A stretch of 64,000 bases of DNA, taken from contig NC_135566.1 in NCBI RefSeq assembly GCF_964340395.1, forward strand, positions 15,359,001 through 15,423,000, written 5' to 3'. The translations under genes and the position numbers were made by a program. The stretch's first letter is position 1, and the number at the start of each line of letters is the position of its first letter. The notes beneath the pieces were generated by a model. It saw only the letters and a program-made list of their open reading frames with translations. It was not told the origin of the DNA and did no database searches. Shown here piece after piece: positions 11,273 to 21,084 of this stretch. This DNA is from Glandiceps talaboti (lineage: Eukaryota; Hemichordata; Enteropneusta; Spengelidae).

Positions 11273-13669
11273 ATAAGTAATTAAGTTTCCATAATTTCTT
11301 CTACAAACCAGGAGTGTTATTGGTCACACCAAAGAACTAGATCCTACCAGACCAGTGACATTTGTATTCAATGGTGGTATGGACTTGGAACGAATCTTTG
11401 ATGAAGCAGTAAGTATTTTTTTGCTACATTTGTTTTTTTGTTTTGTTTTTTTTTGAGAAAATTTATGTTATCACTCGAAATCATATAATCTTATTGTCAT
11501 TTATAATTAAGGGGTACATCATGTATAATACCTATAGCTCAGAATTTTGCTTTCCAACAATGTGTGTAAGACCAAAAATTTACAGTTTTACCTGTACAGG
11601 AGGCATTCAGTTTAAATCTGGTACTGGTTATTTCACACAGGTTTATCAAGTAGAACAACATACTAAAGTTATTTCGTTGATTAAAAATCCAAAATAAATA
11701 CTCATTTCCCATTCATATGGCCACTTTAATTAAAGACATTACTTTTCCCCAAGGACCAAATATGAAACTGTGAATCACCACTTTTTGTGAACAAAAAATG
11801 ATCTAGACATGTTCTGCGCACTAGGGTGAAATCTTGTCTCTTTGATCTTTCAGACCCAGTTTTGTGATGTAGTCTGCATCAACAGTTACTATGGATGGTA
11901 TACTGACACAGGTCACCCAGAGGTCATTGAACTCCAGTTAGAACACAACCTAAGAGAGTGGTTTAAAACCAGAAATAAACCAATCATGCAGACAGAGTAT
12001 GGTGCTGGTAGTGTTATTGGAGTACATGAGGTAAAGATTTTAAAAACAGACACCGAAAACTTTTCCCTTCTTACAATTCTTATATTTCTTATTGAAAGAG
12101 CAATTGATACCACCATCCTCCATCAAGCTGATATTACTAATTATATATCATGAGGTGTAAGCTTGATCGTGACCTTTGACCTCCAAGGTCAATTGTCAAA
12201 TTCAAGTCATTTTTTGTATATCACTGTTACTTTGTCGCTATTACTTTGGTAACATAATTTACATCACCGTATCGTTTATGAGTTATATCTTAATACCAGG
12301 TTTGAGTTCAGTGAATTGCAAGTGGTGGTTAAGTGTGCTTCAGGAGGTACAATAATGTGAATGCCTTTTAACTATGCAGTAAAAACTACACGTAAACATG
12401 TATGAACTCAGCTTGTGCCCTCTTTAATAGTAGTTATGTCTAGTATTTACTTTTCATGTTCTTGACTTCATTCACTTGATGATAAATTTGTATTTGTGTA
12501 TAACTATTAAAGGGGCTGTTTCTCATTCTCTTCCCAGGATCCTTCTGTGGCTTTCTCTGAAGACTACCAAGTTGAAGTTCTTGAACAACATTTTAAAGTC
12601 TTTGATAAGCTGAGGAAAGAATTCCTGGTTGGAGAAATGATTTGGAACTTTGCAGACTTTATGACTGCACCATGTAAGTTTTAATACAAAAAAATAATAA
12701 CTGTAATATATGATTAGCATTTTGTGATACCAACATGTCTCCAAACAAATTTTCTGAAGTACTGATTGCCATGGCAATAGATATGTCTGTATTTTAATGT
12801 AATGATAACTCCTATGGTGCTCCCTGACAACCAAGGTAGGACTTTACCACATTTCATGGGATACATACTCAGCTTTTACCAAATAAACATTCTCTAGCAG
12901 GTGCAACTTCTTCTAAACAGCATCAATGAAATTTGCTATATCTAAGTGTGACCCTATTTTTTATGTTTCTCATTACTTTTTCATAGCAATTATGGGTCGG
13001 TCGGTTGATTTAAAAAAAAAAAAAAAGTAAAAATGTAAAATCACCTTCTTCATGTTTCTCTGCCTTTCCTTTTCCTCCTCTCTATCTTCTTTTTATTGGA
13101 TTCCTGGTAACAAACCCTTTCCCAGCTTCTCTACACAATTGGCATGTTCTCAGCCCCCCCCCCCCCCCCACCTCCACTTTAATAACTTCCACTGTGAAAG
13201 AATGCTTTGTTTTTGAACAAGTGTCCTCATCACCACCATGCCTGCAGATGATGTTGACAGGCCAGACACTTGCTTAACCTTGCCAGAGAGGGCACTCTCT
13301 AGCAAAATAGTAGGGTGGTAGGGTAGAATATACAAAAAAAAAATTATTTTAATGTCGGAGCTGAAAATTTGGATCATTTGTTTAATGAGAAACATAAGAA
13401 AAAAATAGGGTCACCCTAATACAATACCTAAAACAAGTGAAGGTCTTTTGAAAAAAACACTTTGTTTACAATCTTGCAACTCTTCTTACAACAGCATGTC
13501 AATATATATTTGTTAATTTTTTAATTGAATGTACATTTCAGCAACTGATAGAGTGGTTGGCAACAGAAAAGGAGTTTTCACCCGACAACGACAACCCAAG
13601 ATGGCCGCCTACAGACTCCGAGATCACTACCAAACTATCATCAACTCAACAACCAAATATTATCCATGA
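6609..13669 (+). CDS. GUSB: Beta-glucuronidase, tandem copy 1 (12 exons)
   Basis: Exons are 6609-6836, 7374-7556, 8002-8177, 8432-8574, 8751-8947, 9396-9536, 10122-10297, 10746-10895, 11312-11408, 11854-12030, 12538-12673 and 13542-13669. They join in frame to 643 residues (human GUSB 651). The N terminus is a signal peptide (hydrophobic about residues 13-25, ending near CNG), as expected for a lysosomal enzyme. Glycoside hydrolase family 2 landmarks are [55 protein letters not shown] and [12 protein letters not shown]. The acid/base glutamate is E452 in WSVANEP, the nucleophile is E545 in QTEYGAG, and the conserved tyrosine is Y509 in NSYYGWY. The family hydrolyses beta-D-glucuronides from glycosaminoglycans in the lysosome. 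The signal peptide differs from copies 2 and 3. The protein ends ...TTKYYP. Introns hold large ATGT/ACGT, GAT and ATGG repeats. The gene looks intact. Confidence 0.95.
6863..7069. repeat. (ATGT)/(ACGT)/(GTTT) compound microsatellite
   Basis: Located in GUSB1 intron 1. An ATGT to ACGT to ATGT to GTTT order is visible. Copies 2 and 3 have a GA/GACA repeat in their intron 1 instead. Confidence 0.95.
8297..8440 (+). repeat. Iterated exon-4 acceptor region, GUSB copy 1 (4 units)
   Basis: The string ATCCACCTGGTTA, which opens exon 4, also occurs at 8297, 8345 and 8389 before the real exon at 8434, with periods of 48, 44 and 45 bp. The unit starting at 8345 follows a TTCTAG acceptor, but reading from it meets TAA at once. 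The unit at 8389 has lost its AG. Only the acceptor at 8431 is therefore productive in this copy. Confidence 0.85.
9010..9310. repeat. (GAT)n imperfect trinucleotide repeat, GUSB1 intron 5
   Basis: GAT/GAC/GGT units with decay toward the 3' side. A homologous, purer tract is at 19127-19350 in copy 2. Copy 3 lacks it. Confidence 0.9.
10524..10556. repeat. Perfect 16-bp hairpin in GUSB1 intron 7
   Basis: CATAGACCCTCCACCC (10524-10539) and its reverse complement (10541-10556) are separated by one base. The corresponding place in copy 2 (about 20570) lacks it, so it was inserted in copy 1 or lost from copy 2. The string CATAGACCCTCCA also occurs near 44103. Confidence 0.75.
10896..11279. repeat. 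(AAGT)/(ATGT)/(ATGG) repeat, GUSB1 intron 8
   Basis: Starts right at the exon 8 donor (GTAAGTAAGT). It contains two ATGG blocks inside ATGT. The copy 2 counterpart (20899-21125) has AAGT plus a GT tract instead. Confidence 0.93.
12946..13417. mobile_element. TIR element (GGGTGACCC family) in GUSB1 intron 11
   Basis: The left end reads GTGACCCTATTTTTTATG and continues with TTTCTCATTA. The right end is the inverted counterpart, TAATGAGAAACATAAG followed by AAAAAATAGGGTCACCCT. The element is about 470 bp with no coding potential and contains a C-run. A homologous element sits in intron 11 of copy 2, and a worn copy lies at about 35250-35640. It looks like a non-autonomous MITE. Confidence 0.65.
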
Positions 13670-13849
13670 TAAGGTCACATTGTCGATGATGAGAATCAAC
13701 AAGATGACAGACTTTTTTAGTGAAATTTCTGGTCGTGAAAAAAGATGCAGAAATATTTTCATAAAAAGTTTTATAATGTAAATTAAAAATCAGATAAAGG
13801 CAATATCTGTAGGACATAGTCAGTAGATGATTCTAACTTCAAAGTCAGT

Positions 13850-13855
13850 AATAAA
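13850..13855 (+). promoter_or_regulatory. Candidate polyadenylation signal, GUSB1
   Basis: AATAAA lies about 180 bp after the stop codon and is conserved in copy 2. A second candidate lies near 14797 (GAAAATAAAACA). Confidence 0.35.
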
Positions 13856-14010
13856 AATTTGGTTATGTTAGTGGGTCCAACCATATATTCGTCCTATGTT
13901 TAATCAATACCTGAACTCCTTAGCTTGATTTTTATGAATTTCAACTGTATGATTGATCCTGGCACCCACATGATGAACATTCTTCAAAATTATTGACTTA
14001 TAATTTCATA

Positions 14011-14426
14011 GACTCTCTCACAGTCCATGGCGCATCGCATAACCGAAAGGGCTGTTTTGTATGTACCGATATCTACAGCATAATTATACTAGAATATCCT
14101 TGTACTGTAGGCCCTCATCGACTATGGCCATCGCACGCAGTAACATGGTGCATCACAGTAACTTGTGACACATCAACAAATGATTAACCCTACATAGTCA
14201 TTCTCGCAAACCAGAGTTATTATTTCTACCACTACATTTCGAAATAAGTACCTGTGGGGAGGCTCGTTAAGAACGTTGCCGTAAAACAGACCGTGGTTTG
14301 TGACAATGTACATAGTCAATTAGGGCCCACGGTATTAGGATATTCAAGTACAATTATACAGGAGCTATCGATACATGCAAAACAACCCTTTTAGTGATGC
14401 GATGCTCCGAGGACTGTGAGAGAGTC
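14011..14426. mobile_element. Long-TIR MITE (GACTCTCTCACAGTCC family), copy a
   Basis: Terminal inverted repeats of about 115 bp begin GACTCTCTCACAGTCC and end GGACTGTGAGAGAGTC. TA flanks both ends (14009-14010 and 14427-14428), as expected for a TA target duplication. There is no ORF of note inside. Related copies are at 23805-24252 and 49961-50338. Confidence 0.8.
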
Positions 14427-14902
14427 TAATATTTTCATTATTTTTTATATATTAAAGATTAAGATTGTTTACCAGTGAAATCTGCACCAACCACATACAA
14501 TGTGCAAATTGTCATTTTCAATCATAGATAGACTGAAACTGAGATAATTACCTTAGATCCAAGAACTGCCAGATCATCCATAAAAGTGTAAATATGATAT
14601 TAAAGACAGTTATCGAGTTTTAATCCTCTGTTCAAATTTTGTGCAATATTAAAACTAAATAACAGTATTCTGTAAATCAATCAAGATTTTATAAATTTGC
14701 TATATATGACATTTAAAAAGATTGTAAATATTTTTCTATAATAGAAATATATGTTACTTGTGTTGATGTATCTGATTTATTTCTTATGTTTGTGAAAATA
14801 AAACAATTACAGATAACAAGATGAAATTAGTAATGTGTATGAGTTTGTCTGTACTTTAGAATTCGCCAGCAAGTTACTACAGAATCAATCAATGTTTCGG
14901 TT

Positions 14903-15162
14903 TACTAAGATAGACACATACTAAAACTAGTGTTGAGATGGGAAGACATATTAAGCTATCAATGGACATTGGTTTAATTGTACTAAGAGTAGGGTAGCAA
15001 TATTTCTGATGACTTTGATGTGCAGTGTACATTTTGGGGAGTCCAGAGTTTACACCATCTTGTTTACAGGGTGATTAGTTTCACATAACAAGCACCACTT
15101 TGATGCACTTGTATAATCTATCATATAGACCAACACTAGTTTTAGTTGTGTCTATCTTAGTA
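14903..15162. mobile_element. Inverted-repeat element (TACTAAGATAGACACA family), copy a
   Basis: The left arm TACTAAGATAGACACA, followed by TAAAACTAGTGTTG, is mirrored at the right end as CAACACTAGTTTTAG, then TGTGTCTATCTTAGTA. The element is about 260 bp. The counterpart at 24720-24979 came with the segmental duplication. The right end lies upstream of GUSB2 by about 870 bp. Confidence 0.7.
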
Positions 15163-15839
15163 TAATAGTAACCCAAAACCTCAGCTCAATTGATGTTGTA
15201 GTACTTGTGTGCAAAGAAACATGTTAAAAGTTCCCAAACTGTAACTATTGGTATTTCGTGTAAAGATTGGCTGAAATGTTGGATTTTCTGGCCCATAATA
15301 CCCCCCCCCCCCCCCATAATATTTGTATTACAATCTAATGCCTCAATGTGGACTTTTGCACCATAGGGTTATATATGTCAGATATGGTAATCTGGAAGGT
15401 GAGAAACATTCTAATCAAGACCCTAGACTTTCTCAAGTCTCTTGGCTTTCATTCTTTTATTTGTATGAATTGTTTTGTGTTCTTGAAATCGTCTGGTAGA
15501 CATGTAGAGCCCTTGGGAGGAGACTACTATTAAGGCCAAATAAAAAAATTGTGTGTTTCTGATGACCTGACCGACCTCAGATTTAAAGCCATCTCTTACA
15601 TGCAAAAACAGGTAAAATTACAATTCACTTCTATTTTCCTGTAGATTTTCTTGCCAAATTATCTTTGGTTACATCTTTTTTGTCAGCCTATACAACAGTC
15701 TGCATATTGTGTTTGTCTACTTCTGAATCACATAATTGTCATCATTTACTTCTCTTTTACACCTCATCAAGAAATGTTGTGACCAACGAATATCTTATCT
15801 TTGGGTCGAAGTTAGTAAATAAAATGTAAAATAAAATAA

Positions 15840-16036
15840 ATTCCCGACCTACCTACCCTATTTTCCGAAGTCACGTTATCGGACACAAACATTTTTGTTT
15901 TGTTTTGTCTAATGGTTCAACTTTGAAGCAGGAAATGGTCCCTCAATGACACCCCTACCACGTAGTAGTTTGGTCTAAAAACACAACTGACCAGCTAGCT
16001 AGCTGCAGCTGCGCGAAGTCCGAACTTCAGCTAGTT
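15840..16036 (+). promoter_or_regulatory. Probable GUSB2 proximal promoter
   Basis: This stretch is nearly identical to 25640-25832 before GUSB3 and unlike the region before GUSB1. It includes GCTGCGCGAAGTCCGAACTT shortly before the ATG. Copy 2 additionally has a short AGCTAGCTAGCT stretch. The promoter role is inferred from position. Confidence 0.35.
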
Positions 16037-16972
16037 ATGGCCGTGTCTTCAAACGTGTGTCGACAGTTGTCAGCACTATTGATGATTCCATTCTTACTAC
16101 AATCTTGCAATGGTGCTATTAAAGGTGGAATGCTGTTCCCAAGAGACACAGAATCAAGAGAGACCAAAGATTTAAGCGGAATTTGGAATTTCAGAGCAGA
16201 TAAATCACCCAATCGAAATGCTGGATTTGAGCAGCAGTGGTACAAACGACCATTGGCAAAGGTGGGCGGAGCTCGAAAAACTTTTGTTCGATGTCCCTGC
16301 GATGTCCGTACATTCGAAGTTCTCCACGGCCACACACATTTTTGTGTGTGAAAAAAATGTCAGAGACCGGAAGGAAGATCTTTGGTACCCAAAAATACTT
16401 AAAAACCAATATTTGATTACAGTATTTTAATGGTTCTGAAAATAATTATAATTCGAAAAGAAAAGGATATGCAGTTTTTGTTTATCACGTGTACGTGTAT
16501 ACTATAACCACAGAGGATGTGTCCAGGGATGTGCTACCATCCCCTATAATACACCCATTGTACTACTATCTAGAATCTATTGTAAGCAGGGGAGGCGTGA
16601 AGCTTCATAATCAGTATATCATTATCACACTCTATTAAACATGTTACTTTGGTATTGATAGAAAATTATTTCTTTTATTACATCTTGATTTCATAATTTT
16701 ACTGTTACGTTGTCATTACCCAGTAGTACTAGTGACAATTTTTGCCCTATTTAAAAATACACCTATCTATTTCATAAATCATTGAATTACTTTATTCATT
16801 ATACTCATTGATATGGTAGTGTTGTATACATTGGCTTGATGACCATATGTAAACAGTGCAGACCATAGCAACTACTTACTATAAACTGAGTATGGTTAGT
16901 TTGTTGATCATATGGTTTACTTAATCATTAGGCCACATAAATACAGTATGCTTGCATCAACATATTACAAGT

Positions 16973-17052
<80 letters not shown>

Positions 17053-19131
17053 AGAGAGAGAGACAGACAGAGACAGAGACAGACAGAGACAGACAGAGAC
17101 AGACAGACAGACAGACAGACAGAGAAGCTGAGCTAGGATATTTAGATTTTAATATTAACATATTTTGTGTTTTCCATCAGTCTGGTGCTGTGATTGATAT
17201 GCCAGTACCTTCCAGCTACAATGATGTCACACAAGATAAATCATTACGTGATTTTGTTGGTTGGGTTTGGTACGACAGACAGTTTTATCCTCCATTTTCC
17301 TGGCAGAATCTAAAGCAGAGAGTTGTATTGAGATTTGAAAGTGCTCATTACTATACTACAGTGGTAAGTTGGTAGAATCAACAACAGAACAAGAACAGTG
17401 CCAATTAAGGACAGTGCACTGATTATATGCACATACAATAGAACAGATACATTTACTAAAGACCCATGATTCAATCCCAGGTTCTAATATTAGTGTTATA
17501 TTATCAATCACGTTGTAAATGGTCTAGTTGTAGAAATGATACAAGTGCCAATATTATTACTTAAAACGTGATGAGATGTCGTCCTATGAAGTTGCAGTGT
17601 TCCACTTAAAGGCCTATGTTTCAGTCCCAGGTTCTTGTTATCTTATCAGTGGAGCCATGAGAATTGTTCTTCACTGTCTCTGTCTCTCTCTTTTGTTCTG
17701 GACTAACTTTTTCTGTAACTCTGCCAGACAACTGCTTAGTGTTCACACGTATCTGCTAAACTGGAGTATAGAGGGAGACAGGGGGATAGCAATGAGGCAT
17801 GGTTCCAGTCACTTATAGTTTCTGATTTTTGATCTTTACAGTCATACTTTCAAATTAAGATTGTGAAAGTGAGACTTTGACATATCTTTAGTGGAATTCA
17901 ATGGATTTAAGGCCAGATCACAAAATTAGAGGTCACAAGCCATGAGTGAGGTCATTTACCATTTTAGGTTGAGATCATTGGCAAACTGGTGAGGCCAAAG
18001 TTTAAATACTCAGTGGCCAATATGACCACAGTTTTATTCACCAGCGTAGTACATCATATGAGTGTAGATAACCTGTTCTTTATTTTGACAGTGGTTGAAT
18101 GGTGAAGAGGTCATGAGCCATGATGGAGGTCATTTACCATTTGAGGTTGAAATCAGTGCTAAACTATTGTATGGTGAAAGTAATAGAATCACAGCAGCTG
18201 TCAATAACACCTTATCACCACATACACTACCACCTGGTACTATTGAATATAAAACAGATAAAAACAAGTAAGTGTACAAATTTATAGTCTATAGTGCAGT
18301 TCCTCGTCTTTTAACGTCCAAACTAACAAATTTAGTACAACAAAGAGCTTGTTTTGTTAATAAAATAATAATTTTGTGGTGGCGACATCCACCTGGTTAC
18401 TTTGTTAATATTCAAATGTTGTCTTCTAGATAACATCCACCTGGTTATGTTGTTAATATTGTAATTTTGTTTTCTAGATATCCACCTGGTTATTGTGTTA
18501 ATATTCTAATTTTGTTTTCTAGATATCCACCTGGTTATTTTGTACAGAATCTTCAAATGGATTTCTTTAACTATGCTGGAATACACCGACCAGTAAAACT
18601 ATACACTACACCATCAGTATACATTGATGATATCACCGTGGTAACGGACATCTCAACAACAACAGGTACAATGTACTTGATTACAAACTGATACTTATCA
18701 GTCAATGAAGACAGAGTGTACACATGTTTCAGAGTAAACATACAAGGATAATGTAATAAGATTCTCTCTAAAGTTTATTTCAGGTTTTTTTAATTTATTT
18801 TTTCAATATTTTTATTTACTTTTGAATGAATACTTAGATTTCTGTTGATTCTGAATTATTTCTGACTTTGCTTCAGGCCTTGTGAACTACCAGGTTGTGG
18901 TTGATGGTGGTGGTCAAGGCAACGTTTCATCACAAGTTGATCTCTATGATAAAGATGGTAACAATGTGTCCAGTCAGAAAGACAAACTTCAAGGTCAATT
19001 GTCAGTGTCTAATGCACATTTCTGGTGGCCTTACACCATGAGTAATGATTCTGCATATCTATATACACTCAAGGTAAGTTGAACTTTTTATGGTGGGACC
19101 TTGATTTGTTTCTTTTCTCTGGTGGTAATGG

Positions 19132-19194
<63 letters not shown>

Positions 19195-21038
19195 CGATGA
19201 CGATGGTGGCGGTGGCGGCAGCAGTGGTGACGATGACGACGATGACAATGACTGTGTTGACTATCATGATGGCAACGACAACATTGACGATGATGATGAC
19301 AACGTCAGTGATAATGTTGATGGTTATGACAATGATGATGATGTTCAAAGTCGACAACGATGTGAATTACGATGCCGATAAATTACGATAATGGTTTTTT
19401 ATTACTTAATAAATTTTTCACGTATGCTTTGCAGATTTCCATCACATCTGGTAGTGGAAGTGATATCTATCGTTTACCTATTGGTATCAGAACTGTCAAA
19501 ACTACCAACACTCAACTGTTAATTAATGACAAACCATTCTACTGTCATGGAGTAGCCAAACATGAAGATGCTGATGTAAGTACAAAATAACAAAAAGGTA
19601 GTTTCATTATTTCAGAGTCAAAATCACAAGAGAAACTGGACATCAAACACAATTGTTCAACATGTTCAATGTGCAAATGTTTTAAACCTGCGCTAGCTCC
19701 AACTGCACTAGCTGCATGTTTTTGCCGAAGATATATTGAGTAAGAATAAGTCAGTTACTTCGAAAAAGACATCATGATCGTCTTTAGGGATGTTGATTCT
19801 TGGTTGCAGACCCAAACATCAATTTTGATTTTATTTATCGTGTATACAGCTACAAAAATATGTTTATCCAAAGGCAGTGATGCACGTCATACAATATTAT
19901 GAGTAAGTTACGTACTCAGTGTACCTAACAAAACATTTTCCAAAAAATTTTCCCGTTGCAGCAAGTGCAGCTTTAAAATGAAAACAGAGAGAAGGATGAT
20001 GTGTATTAAAACTAAGCTCAAAGAAAGGAAAGATTATAAGAGAAGAAGTACCCAATATGTGAAGATTTTTGTGTAAGTCTAAAAAAGAAGTTTCACGAAT
20101 TTCTAAAAATTAGACACCTTTGAAAGACTGAAAAACATTGAATTTTTCTTTGTGTCAGTAGATCCGTGGTAAAGGAGTAGACTTGCCATTGATAACTAAA
20201 GATTTTAGTTTGATGAAATGGTTGGGTGCTAACTGTTTCCGTACCAGTCATTATCCGTATGCTGATGAAATCCTGGATATGGCTGACAGACAGGGAATAG
20301 TTGTCATTGATGAATGTCCTGGTGTTGGAATTCAAAAGTATGTATCTCCTCAGATATTTTCACTCACACTTTTTTATTTTTATGATGTGTTCAGCAAAAT
20401 TATAGTAAACTTCCAAGATTACTTTTCATAGTCAGAAAAGGACCATGACAACTTTGGTAGCCTGTGTCACTCGGTAGCGACTGAATGTTCTTTGAAGAAA
20501 TTTGATGTGCGCCCTCTAGAGGCCACCAAAGTATTTTTTGTTGCCAGTACTTCTAAGCTTGGCTGTGGTATATATGTTGCTGTTGATCATGAACTGTTTC
20601 CATCAGTTTTAGAAAGCCAGATAAGCTGCACTTACTCTTCTGTGTTTCTTTTCTTAAACTACAAATAGTAATGCAGTACAAAAATGGCTTGAAAAAACAA
20701 TCGTTTTTGTAAACTACAAAATTTTCCATTCTTGTTCCTTCTTGATAGCCCAATAAATTTTGGTAACAAGTCACTTGTTCACCATCTGGAAGTTATGGAA
20801 GAGTTAGTTAGAAGAGATAAAAACAGACCAGCGGTTATCATGTGGTCTGTGGCCAATGAACCATCTTCAGAGTTTCCACAGGCCAGGGATTATTTCAAGT
20901 AAGTAGTAAGTATGTAAGTATGTAAGTATTCGTAAGTAAGTAAATAGTAAGTATGTAAGTACTGTATGTAAGTAAATAAGTATTATTAAGTAAGTATTAG
21001 TAAGTCAATCAGTCAGTAAGTACATACATATGTATATA

Positions 21039-21084
<46 letters not shown>

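Larger units (their letters stand above)
13670..16036. other. Intergenic GUSB1-GUSB2, duplicated as 23480-25832
   Basis: No gene is seen. The region carries the 3' flank of copy 1 with a candidate AATAAA, two inverted-repeat elements (14011-14426 and 14903-15162), a poly-C run near 15300, and the 5' flank of copy 2. The order and sequence match the GUSB2-GUSB3 interval closely, offset by about 9.8 kb, which shows that it lies inside the duplicated unit. Confidence 0.8.

Noticed and set aside
11443-11697. 84-codon frame, conserved at 21292-21543
   Set aside because: It lies in intron 9 of copies 1 and 2. Conservation follows from the recent duplication. It is not kept in copy 3 and has no recognisable protein features.
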